A stretch of DNA of 64,000 bases from NCBI GenBank assembly GCA_005408345.1, contig SEMN01000124.1, positions 62,001 through 126,000 on the forward strand. Direction: 5' to 3'. This stretch comes from Macquaria australasica (taxonomy: Eukaryota > Chordata > Actinopteri > Centrarchiformes > Percichthyidae). Positions 10,901-23,759 of the stretch are shown piece after piece. The notes under the pieces were generated by a model. That model was not told the origin of the DNA, did no database searches, and saw nothing but the letters and a program-made list of their open reading frames with translations. A program made the translations under genes and the position numbers. Positions within the stretch are counted from its first letter, which is position 1, and each line of letters starts with the position of its first letter.

Positions 10901-13900
10901 TGTGAACTTTCTTTTGTCTTCCCCCTCTGCAGGAATGCTGTGCGTCTTTGTATAAGAGCCCACAGCTGCTTCCCTGAATCTGAGATGTTTGCCTCTCTGT
11001 CCACTCTCAGCCCTGAGACTTTAATGCACACACTGGCTCTGATTTTCAAAGGTAAAGACTGCGCTCAGTTCACGTGACACATTTGTATCCAGAGATACAC
11101 ATTTAAGATTCAGTTCTTTTTGTATTTCCTCGTTTGAAAGATAATGTGAAATACATTTCCTTCAGTGTCAGTTCATTAAAATGGACTACTCTATAATATT
11201 TGCCTTTTACAAGAGTGTAAGTAGAAGATATATTTTACAGCATAGGACACTCCACTTCTCAAATCAGCCGTCTCATTCAACCTCCACCAACACTATGCTG
11301 CAGTTGTGCCAGATACACATGATGTTGAAAAAGTTACTATCATTACATTAAAAAAATTGCAACTTGAATCACATCAGTTGATGAACATGAAATGGGACAT
11401 GTGAAATGCCTTTTCAGATTTTAGGCTTTGTGTTATGACTGGTTTGGCATCAAGCAGTTCAGGCGGGGACGACTGTAAATCACAATTACAAAGGCAGTTG
11501 CATAAGTATCAACCTGTATATGTCAGCTTTAATAGAAGTCTGTCATTCGTGTTTTCATTTTTATGTTCAAGGTTTTTTTCCAACTGTCTAAATCTAAGGT
11601 GTTATGGAGTTGAAAATATAACCTTGAGTCAATTGCATCATGGGGACAAAGTGCTGCTGGAGAACAAATGTAGTGTCAGTTTCTGATGAGTATACTGTGA
11701 GTTGTATATACACTGGCCCTGTAATACTAACAGCAAAAAGAGGCCGGTGTGCAAAGGCAATCAGAATTTGATGCCTTATTCCTTAGTATGTTGTTAATGT
11801 AAATGTAACACCTCTGCGGCTGCCTTACACACACTAAAAGCCTTACAGCGGAGAGAATAGATTTAACTTAATTACTGTACAGCAGCTGCTGGAAGTGTTG
11901 GGTAATCGAGCATCAATGGAAAAATAATTTATTGCTTTTTGATCCTAACATACTTGACATTATACCGTCCCTGATGTTTTCCCTCAGGCTCTGACGAGGA
12001 CGCCTCTGAGCTCAGCCAGAACTTGCCACCAACCCCACAGGAGGAGGGGGAGCTGAAGAAGCAGGAGATGTTGGTGCAGTACCTGAAAGACACGGAAACC
12101 TTCGCCTTACAAGTGGAGAGAGCAATTTCTGTCATTAACTCCATGCTCTACTGGAAAACCACTTCAGGTAGAAGGCCATATTTATTCACCAGTGCAAACC
12201 TATTCAAACGTGTTCATTTCAATATGACTGATGAATTTACTCAGTTAAGAAATATAAATATTCTCACATTTGACAACTGAAGTCTTTGGTTTCAGTGGTC
12301 CAGGAGGCTGTGCAGTTTTGTGTGACAGTGTGCGAGTTCAGCGTTGCCAACTCTGTCAGTGGGGTGAGGAAGATGTTGCCTCTGGTTTGGTCAACTGACG
12401 CTGCCATCAAAGATGCTGTGGTTCAGGCCTACAGGCACCTGTACCTGAACCCTCAGGGAGACACCATCAGGTCTGTAAAACTGCTTCACACATACATGAC
12501 AATATAAAGGACCCAACTTATAAAACAAGTACACATCCTGTTCATCCAGTCAGCTTATTGACTGTTAATGTGATTTCAGCTAATTATACATTTATTTTAA
12601 TATAATTCTGACTGTTGGGATTCTGATTTAGTCAGTTGCTGAAGTCTCTCAATGATTGCAGTAATGTTGGGCTGCCTGGCTTGCTGTTAAGTAAAAGATA
12701 GCTAAAACAGAACATACCATGATATTACTTGATTATGTTGTATGTTGCAGTATGTGTACATAGTCAAACGTACTGGTAAATGCCATATTGTGATGCAAGC
12801 AAACCTAAAAACACTTGAAGCGATTTGTTTTGTGTTGTCTTCTTAAAGTAGCTGTCTCGTCTCTCATTAGGATGAAAGCCCACACTCTAGTGGACAGTCT
12901 GTCTGAGCTGATGGTGGATGCATCTCTGGGAACAATCCAATGTCTTGAGGAAATAGTGAGTAACTCTGTTAGTACGCTCATATGGATCATTTCTGTATAT
13001 GGTGATCAATTTGAGGGGGACATGTTCGTACCAGCCATAAAATGTGCAGTGTATGTTTTTTTTTTTTTACTTGTCTACTGTTTTGGATTTAAATACCTTG
13101 TAATAAAGCATATGGGGACATGTTTCTTCAGGTGCAGGAGTTCTTTGGCAGTAGCAGCAATCTCCAGTCCACTGTAGTGCAGGTCCTGTGGGAGAGGTTT
13201 ACTGGCAAACGAGAAACCTCTGGCTTACACAGGCGAGCTGCAGTGTTACTGCTGGGCATGGCTGCACGGTAAGAAAAAGACCACTTTCAGTATGCTCCTA
13301 AGAAACAAACGTCTTATGCCATGATGAAGAAAAGGGGTCATGCAAGTTTACTAAATGAGAGGTTTTAACATTTTCTTGCCTTTGACTGCCTGGTAATTTT
13401 AGTCAAATGTGGTACTCTGCTCTAAAGGAGCAGGCCAAAGTGGCTCCACCTACTCTGACTGTAGAGTAACATAAGGAGTAGTTGGATAAATGGTCACGGT
13501 GCATTCATGGATTTTGTCCTGATTTACATTTCGGGTATTTTGATACTGATCAGTCCCATCACAGCTCGTGTCTATTCGCATTATCATTCTGTCCACGTTG
13601 TGATCTGATCTCATTTTGCACACACTACGCAGTGCAGCAGAGTAGGTGTGGATGTCAAACAAAACAAATGCGGCAAGTTTTAGGATAATTAGACATGATG
13701 CTCTACAGCCTGTATTTATTTTCCAATTTTGTAAAAGGCAACATAAACAACAGTTTTTGTTACAGTAGTGCTTGCAGGTGCTGTGTAAACTTGTGACTTG
13801 GTTACTATGGATGAGGGGGAGAGGTGTGTTGACTGGTGAGAACAGACTGATATTTGCCACACACCTCAGCAGAGCTCCAGTTAAATCTGAGTCATGATGT

Positions 13901-16900
13901 TTCTGCAACACTAAGCAGTGCTTTCTCACGACATGGTAAATTGCATTTACATGTGGCTGACAGTATCTAAATTCTGATTATATTCCTATTATAATTTCTA
14001 CTGAACACCATGGGTGTGAAAATGCATTGATTCTTAAAGTGACGGTATAACTTGAACCTGTGTACATATCATGGTCCAACTCATGAAACACAGCAGAACT
14101 GAGTAGGAATAAACTCAGTTTTATCTAGTTGGCACTCGCATGTTCAGTCAGGCGGAAGTTGCCTTAATCCCAAATTATGTGGAAATACTTCTCATTTTGG
14201 TTTATTTTTGTTGTGAATTGAAATGGGGGGGGGGGGGGTGTTTTGATAATTTTGATTACACACATTGCATCTATACTTAACCCCCTTTGCTCAAACATGA
14301 GCTTTTTCCAGATACCAACTGCTTTTTAATACAGGTGTTAAAGTTGAGTTGACTAAACTGTTTTTCAATATTCCTCACTGCATGAAGGCCCTTCCTTTTA
14401 CATTTTTGGTCCTACCTCAGCTACTTGACATTCAACAAATCCTCTCATTAGTCAGAATACAAGCTCAGCCTCGGCTCCTCTTCATTGTAATCGAAGTCAC
14501 GACCATATAACTAGGCTCCTTGCCAGTGCATTTCACTGAACATATATATATATATATTTATATTTATTTTAGTGTTCCCCCTCAATCTACCTCAAAGACA
14601 GCCACTGCTGGAGGGAAAAGTGAGCAAGAGAGTAAAGAGAGACTATCTGCAGTCCACCCACACTGCTGCCTCTCTTCATCCAGCCGGCAGCATTCATAAC
14701 CTATTAAATCTTATGTGCTTCTCCTAACCCATCCTCCTACACGCATTATCTGGGCAGCAGCCTAGCACTGGCAAGGCCAGCTCACAGGGGTTGGGGCGAT
14801 GTAGGGCAGAGATTATTACTTCACTTTGCATAATCACATGATCATTTGGGAATATGAAATCTATATTTGTGAAAATGCCTATTTTGTGTGTATGTGAATC
14901 TAAAAGGGCAGAGAGGGAGGTGGTCCTCAGTAATCTGGACACTCTTTGTTCCGTGGCTCTGGGAGAAAAAGTGACTGAAGACTTTCTTCTGGCCCGAGAC
15001 TCAGTTATCACCATCTGCAGCATCACTGACCATGTCAGGGTAAGAAGACATAAACCATGGTTTGCTTCTAAGCATTTCCCATTGCCTGTTGATTGAGTCA
15101 GTGGGTCAAAAATCTTCTCTTCTATAAGTAGTAGAGATTTAAGTGTAATGTTGACTTTGAACACAGATTACCCCATGCTCACACACACTCGATCAACTGC
15201 TGGCAATATTCAGCTTAAATGTTGGCAGAACAAGCCGGTATCAAACCCTCTGCATTTCAAATTAGTTATCTCACATGAGGTTTACATTTTGCTCCTGTAA
15301 GAAGTGATACTATTGCACATTTTAAGTAGAGATTAAATGCGTGAAAGGTTTTTATTTATACTCTGGGGGGCAGCAAGCACCACGAGGACTTCAACACAAT
15401 GTTAATTGCATTATTTCCACCAGCAATCAAAAGGCGCTCCATTCAGACTGCCCCAGGACCATCAGCTCTTCACCTGCCTCACACAGGCCATCGCTGAAGG
15501 TAGATGCAGACATATGTGCCCTTTTATTGAGAAATATTCTCAGTTCGTTCTCGTCCTAGCCTCCACTACTCTTAGTTTCTTCCTCTGACTGCGTCTGTTG
15601 GTTGGTTGTTGTTGCTCCAGGGGTGGTGATGGAAGACCCTTACTGGCAGAGCTTCATGGAACAGGCCGTCCGTCTCATCTACTTCCTGGCTGAATCCCCT
15701 GACCAGCTGTGCTCCCGGCTGCTCCAGCGCAGTGCTCGCCTCTTATTAGATCAGATTGCGGAAGGCGGTGAAGTCAACAAGGATGCTAGCCAAATGCAAG
15801 ATGGATCTCAAGAGTCCAATGAGCAAGGTGAACAAGGTGAGTCCCATTGTGTCTCTGTCTACACGGACACAGTGTAACCTGTCCCAGTGCTCCTTGCTTT
15901 ATTCTTAATCACATGTGTCCATGGGTCTTTCTCTCCTGCAGTGAACTGTGTGTGTCTGGCCCAGCTGTTGGCTCTGTGCGGCTGCGTGGCTTTCTGGCAG
16001 GTGTCTCACCTTGAGCGCAGTGTGAGCACTGAGCTCCGGAGGAGGAGAGGAGAGACGGAGGAGAGGGAGGAGAAGGAAAAGGGCCCATCCAGCAAAGCTA
16101 AGGTAATGAGGCTTATATATAATAACTTTGTTTTGAAAGGTGCTATACAAATAAATTGCTTTACAATAAAAACAAATATTAATAGTAAATGAAACCCAAA
16201 ACATGATGTATAGAACAAGATAAAATAATTTAAATAATTACAACAAATACCATCAGTTAAAGTCCATAAGATAAAAGTGAGATTTAAAAGAGTGTACTGA
16301 GTTTGCTTGCCTGAGATCCCCAGGCAGGGAGTTCCAACAGCTGAGGGGCCTGGACAGCAAAGGCCCGGTCACCTTTAGTGACGAGTCGAGATTTTGGACC
16401 CATTAGTAGAACCTGCTGCAGGATCTCGAGCAGCGATCAGGCTCGTGGGGAGTTAGCAGGTCACAGATATAGGCAGAACCCTGACCATTCAAGCACGCTT
16501 TTTAACCAGTGAAGGGCAGCAAGTATTGGTGTGATGTGGTCGCTTATCTTAAAATGTGTTAAAAGCCTGACAGCAGCGTTTTGTATAAGTTGCAGTCTTT
16601 GGGTGTTACGCCTGCTGGTACAAGAATAAAGTGCATTGCGATAAAAGCATGGATGACCTTTTCAAATATCTGCAGTAGAAGGGAATGTCCTGATCTTGGT
16701 TGAATGTCTTTTAAATGTACATTTTGTATGGCTGAAAAAAACAATCCACTGCAATGCCCTTGAAATGAAGTAGTACATTAGCTAAAACTGAGATAACATT
16801 GTGATTGTTCACAAATACATTTTAAGTCATTTTAATTTTGCTGCTTGTGTGTGTGGAGTAATGTAAGGTGGACTTGATCAATTCAGAAAGTGTGTAAATG

Positions 16901-19900
16901 TCATACACAATTAGACTGTATCTGAGAAACACCATTCACTGTCGGGCCTAAATGTCAGTTGCCTGTTTTTTAAAAGTACCTCTGCAGATACTTTAATGTT
17001 ACAATGAAGCCAACACAACACCCTGTGTGGCGAAGATCATTTTGACAATCAGAGTGAGTCTCAGCAGGATGGCTTGACGAGATTTATTTTAGTGACAGTA
17101 AGATGAGTGATGGCTCATAATTGTTCAGCCCATCAGGGGAACAAGAAAATAAATGTCTTCGTAATTAGCATTAGAAGTTTTTAGTTTTGGTTGTTTTTTC
17201 CCCCCACATATTTCTTTTAGATAAGCAGAGAGACAGAAATAGGCAGAGTGGCATACAACAAAATTCATAGGTTGGACTCAAACCTAGAATGTCGCTGTCA
17301 CGTGGTATACCCCACCACGACGAGAGGTTTTTAGTGATTGTCCACGCAAAAATGCTGCAGGATTGATTTTGGAAAGAGTTTCCATGGATGGTTTGATACC
17401 TTTTTTTTCTCCTGTGGAAACTTGACACTATTGGAATCCATTGTAGCCACCTTTCAAGTCTGTTGGCAGTGTTTCATACGAAAAAAGATCACGTTAAGAC
17501 TTAAGCTGCAGTCAGGCCGAAATTCGTCAGGTGAAATTTACTTGTGTAGTGATGTTGTCTAGGAATATGTTGGAGCGAGAGAATGGGATGTTTTGTAAAG
17601 CTTTCATGTTTTTCCAACAGCAAGCAGCTAATGAGAGTGCTATGGAGGAGGAGCTGGGGTTGATTGGTGCCTCTGCTGAAGATACTGAGGCTGAACTCAT
17701 CAGAAAGATCTGCGAGACTGAATTACTCGCTGGTAATGAAAACCTCTTGTCTTCCCCACATTAAGCTGCATTTAAAACCCACTCTTCACCATCCACAAAA
17801 TTCCGTTCTTCACATAGATTCTGATAATACATATACTTCGTAAACATCTTCTCACCTCCCTCCTCCGTCTCTGTCTGTTTAGAGGAGAACCTGCTGTGTG
17901 CATTCCTTCCCCTGCTCGTGAGAGTCTGCAGCTCCCCAGGACGCTATTCCCACCCACAGCTCACCACTGCTGCCTGTCTGGCTCTCTCTCAGTACATGAT
18001 GATAAGGTAAACACATACACTCAGTTGCCAGTTTATTGGGTACACCTTGCTAAAACTAATGCAGTCTAATACAATAGTCCTGCAATAACTCCAAGCTTCA
18101 TGATGGTTATAATGTTCAGTTTTTGTTGTGACTGTTTTAGAGGTGTACTGCACCCGTATTGCAGGTGAACTGTGTAGATCAACACAAAATTAATCTACAG
18201 CTATTTTGATAAATCCATTAATCTTTGAAGTCCATTATTAAGCAAAAATGCCAAAAACGTAGCTGCTTTCCTCAGTCTTCTATGATATTAAATGCATTAT
18301 CTTTGGGTTTTGTGCTGTTGGTCGAACAAAAACGGCAATTTGAAACTGTCAACTTGGGCTTTGGGAAATTGTGACGGGCAATTTGTTACTGTTTTCTGAC
18401 ATTTTGTGGGCCAAACAATAAATTGCTTAATTGAGAAACTAACCCGCAGATTAATAAAAATATTTGTTACATATGACTTTTTTCCAGAAAACGTGACTCT
18501 AAACAGACTGACCTGAATTATTGGGATAACTTTTAATGCTATTATTTCTCTATCCCTTATGTTCAGCCCATCTGCGTGTGAAGAAAACCTCCGTCTCATG
18601 TTTACGGTGCTGGAGCGCTCTGCTTTTCCTGTGGTCAGGGCGAATGCCATCATAGCCCTGGGAGACCTCACCGTCCGTTTTCCAAACATTTTGGAGCCCT
18701 GGACACAGAATCTCTATGCCAGGTAACGTAATGACATTCAATTAAATCAGCCCAGTAATATAAAATGAATTTGTCACTCCCACCCCCCCACCCACTAATT
18801 GACTCTCCTGCAATTAGATGCACATTATCATCGTATTAGTTTTTTCCACCCAAGATTATAAAGAACAACCTACGCCTGATGGCTCAGCTGAGTGGGTGTA
18901 CTGTAAATGACGTTTCATGTCAGCCAACATTCCCCCTCTGCTTGTACACTTGAGCCATCTTCATCCTGATCCCACCACCACCACGTCTCAGTGTTGTTGT
19001 TCCTCTCAGCCACTGAAGTGTTGCGGCTGTCACAGTGCTCCACTGAGCCACATGATGGGAAAAGTTTACTCTTGCCATCACGACTTTTTAATGTGGAGGG
19101 GGAAACTAACTTTGAGATGATCTGTGTTGGCAAACTCTGATATCTGCCTTGTATTCTGACCTCTGCGGTTGCCACGGGAAACAGCCAGCGCTTCATGGCT
19201 AGTAGAAAACCCACCCCTAACTCGTGAACTGGGGTGGAGCCTTCGACCGCGTCAGACAAGGGCACTATTAGACAACGAACATTTTAATTACTAGTGTGTT
19301 ACAGATTGTGACTAGAACCAATGGCTAGTGTCTTGTAATTATACGGAGCGGTTGGGTGAGCAGAAGGGAATAATTTCGAGTGAAGTCAAAGGTTCTACCA
19401 GGGTTTATGCTTGCAGGTTTCATTTTAAAAACACTTAATGGTTTCGATCCGTTTTTTCTGCAAAGTTACACTGTTTCCCTGCAGCCAACTAGAAGCTGAA
19501 GTTGCTCTGTTTGATGGAGTGTGGTTTTAATTATAATGGTTGATAATGCTCTCAATGAGGTTTCAGACATGTAAAACATTCTGTTCTTTTTTTAATGCGT
19601 CATTGCTCTTCTAGTGTTTTCTACCTGATAAGCATTTCATAGTGTTCCCTAATTGTCTCCCACACACCAACACCTCCACTGTTCTCAGGGCTGCTGCCCT
19701 GGAGCCTCCTGATAAGCGCATTAAGAATTAATTACCCGGTTCATAGCCGTTGTAAGCGCCTGCATTGGCATGTGGAAGTGCCATGTACAAGTGTCTGTTC
19801 CTCTGCCAGGAGTCCTGCTCTCTGGCATAAATGAGAAATGGTTAATGAGTTTCTTTTTGTTCTGTGGTTTTGGGTTAGGGTAAGTCTAAATGGGACTCAG

Positions 19901-22900
19901 AATGCTATCAGATTGCCCTGCCACAGCATGTCCAATCCCATTGTATTCAGCCAAGGCTGTGACAGTTGTTCGGTTTCAGTAATGTTCTGCCTAATAACCC
20001 AGTCTTTACAGAACGCTTAATTGACTAGGACTGGAAATGACTAATATACAGGTGGAAAGCATTTCTTACCTCCACCCACATTTTTAGTTACGCCATCAGT
20101 GTGGCTCTAGGACTGGCGATGTCTGTCTGTCGGTGAAATATCTCAATAACGATTGAATGGATTGCCATTAACTTTTGTTCAGACATTTATGGTGCCCAGA
20201 GGCTGAAACATACTGACTTTGATGATCCCCTGACTTTTCCTCTAGCGCCACCAGCAGGTCAAAACTTTCATTTAACCAGTGAAATATTTCTACATCTACT
20301 GGATGGATTGGCCCAAAATTATGTACAGACATTCATGTTTCCCAGAGGATGTATCCTAATGACTTATGCTAACACACTAAAATAAGATGGTAAACTTTAT
20401 ACCTGCTTAGCATCAGCATTTCATTTGAACATTGTCATTGTGAGCATGTTAGCATGCTGATATTAGCATTTAGCTCAAAGCACCACTGTGTCAAAGCCTC
20501 ACTGAGCCAATAGCCTGGCTGTAGACTCTCACTCTTGTCACTGAAGAGGTAGAAAATTAATCAGCCAGTAATTTCACATCCTCTTCTCCGCCAGACTCAG
20601 TGATGAGGTTCCTTCAGTGAGGCAGACGGCTGTGACAGTTCTTACTCAGCTGGTGCTTAAGGATGTGCTCAAGGTCAAAGGTCAAGTCAGCGAGGTGGCT
20701 GTGCTGCTAATTGACCCAGAGCCTCACATTACCAGCCTGGCCCTGAACTTCTTCAATGAGCTGGCCACCAAGGTACACACACACACACACACACACATCC
20801 AGAACCCTTAATGGCGCCTGAATAATTGAGAAGGTTTTTAACTCTGTTCTTGGTGTTACCCATCAGGACAATGCAATCTACAACCTTCTCCCAGACATCA
20901 TCAGTCGCCTGTCCGACCCAGAGAGAGGCATGACCTCAGAGGACTTCAATACCATCATGAAGTGAGTTGCATGGCCTTTCAGTATGTGTCTAGTCTCATT
21001 TGCTGCCTTTGTCCACACTGAGCAGGACTCTGCAGGCTCGGGGCGAATCGTGACTTGAAATTTGACAGCTTTGCTATTTTGAGAGCTTTGTTTAGATGCT
21101 GTATTGTGTGTGTGTGTGTGTTTTCAGACAGCTATTCTCCTACATCACCAAAGAAAGGCAGACCGAGTCTCTGGTAGAGAAACTGTGTCAGCGCTTTAGG
21201 ACTGCCAAGTGAGTAAATCTCCACCTCCCTTTTTTCCCCTCATTCACACCTCTGACCTGCATCTTCTATGGGTTTTTTTTTTCTTCCTTTGTTTCTCTGC
21301 TCATTTCTGAGTCTGCCCTGCAGTATTTCATTTGTGCAAGATGCAGGGGTGGATGCATGGGTAATTAGTGGGTGTTTTCAGTGTTCTAAGAGAGATCGGC
21401 AATTAAAGCGAGTTCACAGTTCAGTTCACCTATCAACCTCACTCGGACATCTTATTCGCTCATTTTCAACTGTCTTCCCATATAGTTGAGGAATGTAGAC
21501 GGAACAATTGGCCTGGCCAGGCTTCAGTCTGCCTCTGACTCATGCTTCATCCATACTCGAAGGAAGGACATTTTATATTACGCAATGGCAAAGTGAATTT
21601 CGTTATAAGAGGTTCCTGGAAAATGAGATTTGGTCCAAATGCCAGGGCAAAGCCATATTCATGAGTAATGAGCTTTTTTTGTTGAGGATCTGGAATTTCT
21701 ATGCATTTCACATAGTTTCTAATCAGGTTTAGTTGCTACGACTCTCATTCTACTTCTCTCTCCTCAGGACGGAGCGTCAGTGGTGTGACTTGGCCATGTC
21801 TCTGTCTCTGCTGTCCATGTGTGAGCGTGGTTTTAAGAGGCTGCAGGAATGCTGGGAGTGTTACAGCGACAAGTTAACTGAGCCGGGAGTCTACCAGCCT
21901 CTGCTCTCCATCACCGCCAAGCTCCGCCGTGGGGCCAAACCCCAGTTCAAGGTGCTACACACATCTCCATTTCCAAGTAGATGTTTTTTTTTTGTTTTTT
22001 TATGTAACCTTTGTGTTTACTGATGGTAACTTCTTGTTTTCCCAGGCCCAGGTAGATGAGTTTGAAAAGCGGCTGACTGCGGTTCACACACGGGGACTGG
22101 AGAACGTAGAAAGTCCTGAGATGGATGAGGAGAACCAAAAAGGAGGATCCGCTGAGAAGACGGTCACGCATACACCTCTGCCCACCAGAGGCCGTCCGAG
22201 GGCAAAGAGAGGTCAGTGCTCGTAGGATTTCACTTTCAAGGGTCCTTCTGTGCGCAAATGTGCGTGAAGAAAAATTGTTGATTTTTTAGTTTGACTAAAA
22301 AACATTTTTCTGTTTTTGTAACAGGTCAAGCTAAGCCCTCAGTTTGTAGCCGCACCGATGACCGTTTTGTGACGCCTCAGAAATCTCGCAAGTCCAAGAA
22401 ACCTGTGATCACCTTCAGCAGTGACGAAGAGGAGGATGAAGAGGGTGAGTGCAGCCACATTCCACTTAGTCAAAATGTTTCTTCTGCCTTTCAAATTACT
22501 GGTTTTTACAATTGATCAGTTGTTTGCATTTTAACATTTTCCTTAATCTGTTTCTTAAGCAATATATTTTGTATAAAATATAAAAAATACATTTATTGAG
22601 GGCTGCAAGTACCAATTATTTTTTATTAAAATGTCTATACTTTTAATTGTTAACTGTTTGGCCTAAAACTAGTGAAAAATGCCCACAGTTTTCTGAAGCC
22701 CAAAGTGACGTCTTCAAATCGTTTTTCTCTGACCAACTGTCCAAAACGCAAATATGTCCAGTTTAGTATCAAGACAAAGAAAAGCAACACATACTCACAT
22801 TTTAGAAGCTGGAATGAGGGCATGTTTGTGAATTTTTGCTTGATCACAAAACAATTAACTGATTGTCAAAATAGTTGCCAATTATCTCTGGTTTCATTTC

Positions 22901-23274
22901 TCGGCCAACTGTTTCAACTGTTTGTATTATGTATAAAATTGTCTTCCATTCTTTTGGCACAAGTCAGTGATATACTTTTGGATCAATACAACAAAGTTCA
23001 GAGTGTTTGGAGCGCTGGGCTGAAACCACACGGGGCATCTAAGAGGATTTAGGATCGTTGTACCTCAGTTGCTCTCAAAAGTGAGCTGTACATCACAGCA
23101 GCACTAATCCAGGATCTGGGGATGGATTAGATTGAATGAAATAAACCGATCTACAAATTACGAATTACCAAAGATAATGTCAACATAAAATTATTAATTT
23201 AAAATTAAATTACAGTGGTATACAGGGAAGTGTGTGTATTATATGTATGTATGTAATTACACACACACACACAC

Positions 23275-23313
<39 letters not shown>

Positions 23314-23556
23314 TAAAATTCTCCTAGTTAGATTATGATTCACTGAAATACATTTTTAACATGATCAGACTCAACACTTGAAACCATTTTTTCTGTGGCC
23401 TTTTTGGCAGGTCTTAGAGTCCATGACTTGATTTACTTATCAACTTCTAATCTTCATTTATTTTTTCCATCAGATGCTGTAATGGCGGAGAGTGAGACCC
23501 CTAAAGTGACGACACCCATCGCCCGCACATCCCGACGAGCTCGCCTCCGAAACTGA
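4944..23556 (+). CDS. ncapd2: NCAPD2 (CAP-D2), condensin I HEAT-repeat subunit
   Basis: Non-SMC subunit of condensin I, which compacts mitotic chromosomes. Thirty-one coding exons join in frame to 1387 residues (human about 1400): 4944-5061, 5169-5244, 5327-5385, 5471-5646, 6164-6309, 6780-6907, 7099-7222, 7339-7486, 8919-9116, 9202-9336, 9423-9510, 10610-10796, 10933-11051, 11988-12167, 12296-12470, 12871-12955, 13132-13268, 14907-15039, 15424-15499, 15621-15836, 15942-16102, 17621-17732, 17883-18006, 18567-18722, 20595-20772, 20867-20961, 21128-21208, 21768-21951, 22046-22211, 22325-22444, 23474-23556. Near-identical family blocks include GGINQYVVQDV, KKQEMLVQYL, GTIQCLEEI, KGQVSEVAVLLIDPEP and NAIYNLLPDIISRLSDPE. 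The body is helical HEAT repeats. Exon 12 encodes a Glu/Asp-rich stretch. The basic tail has DRFVTPQKSRKSKK, a TP site in the position of a human TP motif, followed by an acidic patch. Its introns host the U85-like RNAs listed separately. Confidence 0.95.
5729..6061 (+). ncRNA. scarna10: U85/SCARNA10-like scaRNA, copy A (ncapd2 intron after coding exon 4)
   Basis: Composite C/D-H/ACA Cajal-body guide RNA, 333 nt, 82 nt after the exon donor. GCCC (5729-5732) pairs with GGGC (6058-6061). The C box TGATGA is at 5735-5740 and the D box CTGA at 6054-6057. Upstream of the D box, CTTTGGTAAT is complementary to U5 snRNA with G five bases from the box, opposite C45. In the H/ACA hairpin, AGTCTT (5809-5814) and GTAAGGG (5845-5851) pair with the two flanks of U5 U46. 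The basal stem is GATGGG/CCCATC where copies B and C have GGCAGG/CCTGCC, so both strands have changed together. Human U85 is about 330 nt, lies in NCAPD2 and guides these two U5 modifications. Transcript ends are approximate. Confidence 0.85.
8393..8686 (+). ncRNA. scarna10: U85/SCARNA10-like scaRNA, copy B (intron after coding exon 8)
   Basis: Second composite scaRNA, 294 nt. Terminal stem GCCC (8393-8396)/GGGC (8683-8686); C box TGATGA (8399-8404); D box CTGA (8679-8682). The C/D guide CTTTGGTAAT puts G8674 opposite U5 C45. The H/ACA pocket arms AATCTT (8467-8472) and GTAAGGG (8503-8509) flank U5 U46 above a GGCAGG/CCTGCC stem, with an inner GCAGAG/CTCTGC stem. A preceding hairpin (CAAGGC/GCCTTG) has TGAG in its loop, matching the CAB-box consensus for Cajal-body retention. 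A third stem AATTA/TAATT follows. It is strongly similar to copy C along its length. The stretch before the C/D guide contains a short TG-rich tract. Confidence 0.87.
9580..9900 (+). ncRNA. scarna10: U85/SCARNA10-like scaRNA, copy C (intron after coding exon 11)
   Basis: Third composite scaRNA, 321 nt, 70 nt after the exon donor. Terminal stem GCCC (9580-9583)/GGGC (9897-9900); C box TGATGA (9586-9591); D box CTGA (9893-9896) with the same CTTTGGTAAT guide to U5 C45. Pocket arms AATCTT (9654-9659) and GTAAGGG (9690-9696) flank U5 U46. The third hairpin (ATTATTCC/GGAGTAAT) differs from copy B but still pairs. About 27 nt longer than copy B, largely because of a (GT)n tract near 9776-9800 between the H/ACA domain and the C/D guide. 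Close similarity to copy B implies a recent duplication within the gene. Confidence 0.87.
13318..13600 (+). ncRNA. Degenerate U85-like copy D (intron after coding exon 17)
   Basis: Begins 50 nt after the donor with GCC and a C-box match TGATGA (13322-13327). A segment homologous to the H/ACA domain follows: CTGCCTGGTAATTTTAG, a GCCTG/CAGGC stem, and a CTACTC/GAGTAG stem in the position of the third hairpin of copies B and C. The right pocket arm reads CTAAAGG rather than GTAAGGG, and the upper stem is rearranged. No CTTTGGTAAT guide next to a D box was found, so U5 C45 targeting looks lost. It may be a decayed copy or one with a new target. The 3' end is a guess. Confidence 0.4.
14225..14238 (+). 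repeat. Poly(G) run
   Basis: Fourteen consecutive G residues in an ncapd2 intron; a simple repeat that could form a G-quadruplex and is prone to length polymorphism. Confidence 0.9.
16105..16745. repeat. Interspersed repeat in ncapd2 intron after coding exon 21
   Basis: A roughly 640-base block with no exon. It starts with AAGGTGCTATACAAATAAAT and includes CAGGGAGTTCCA, AAAGGCCCGGTCACC and GTGATGTGGTCGC, phrases I recall from a common percomorph dispersed repeat. The left end, read as the reverse complement, resembles the start of the repeat at 37515. Old and diverged; no open frame was recognised. Confidence 0.6.
18180..18520. repeat. Dispersed repeat copy 1 of a three-copy family
   Basis: AT-rich block containing TTGGGCTTTGGGAAATTGTGACG and TTACTGTTTTCTGACATTTTG. 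Related sequence occurs at 22600-22885 and 45500-45670. It resembles a short fish repeat whose ends carry ATTAATC/GATTAAT-like motifs. Class not assigned. Confidence 0.55.
20095..20520. repeat. Dispersed repeat shared with the ltbr intron
   Basis: Contains GGATTGCCATTAACTTT, GTTCAGACATTTATGGTGCC, TGACTTTTCCTCTAGCGCC and ACCAGCAGGTCAAAAC, then an AGCATG/CATGCT-rich tail. The same ordered phrases recur at 61980-62690. This is a short non-autonomous repeat familiar from percomorph introns; its class was not determined. Confidence 0.65.
20773..20800 (+). repeat. (CA)n microsatellite
   Basis: A run of alternating CA starts directly at the donor of ncapd2 coding exon 25, so the splice site is followed almost at once by the repeat. 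Confidence 0.85.
22600..22885. repeat. Dispersed repeat copy 2 of a three-copy family
   Basis: AT-rich intron block with GAAGCCCAAAGTGACGTC and CAAATCGTTTTTCTCTG, opposite in orientation to the related copies at 18180 and 45500. It lies in the last large ncapd2 intron. Confidence 0.5.
23259..23308 (+). repeat. (AC)n-(AT)n compound microsatellite
   Basis: A run of AC repeats passes directly into about 16 AT repeats within the last ncapd2 intron. Confidence 0.9.
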
Positions 23557-23745
23557 TCTGTCTTCCGTTGTTTTGTCTTATTTCTGTGTCTCCTTTTTAA
23601 TCTTTTATCTGAAATGATGCTTTGCTATTTTACATATTTACTTTTTAATCTGTTTGTATATATATTTTTTTTAAAGATATTGGTACTTAGCACCAAACTA
23701 AAGTAGTCTGATGACATGTAATGACATAGAATCAAGACGTCTTTT

Positions 23746-23751
23746 AATAAA
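23746..23751 (+). terminator. Poly(A) signal of ncapd2
   Basis: AATAAA about 190 bases after the ncapd2 stop codon, the first canonical signal after the TGA. Confidence 0.65.
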
Positions 23752-23759
23752 CCTGGTTC

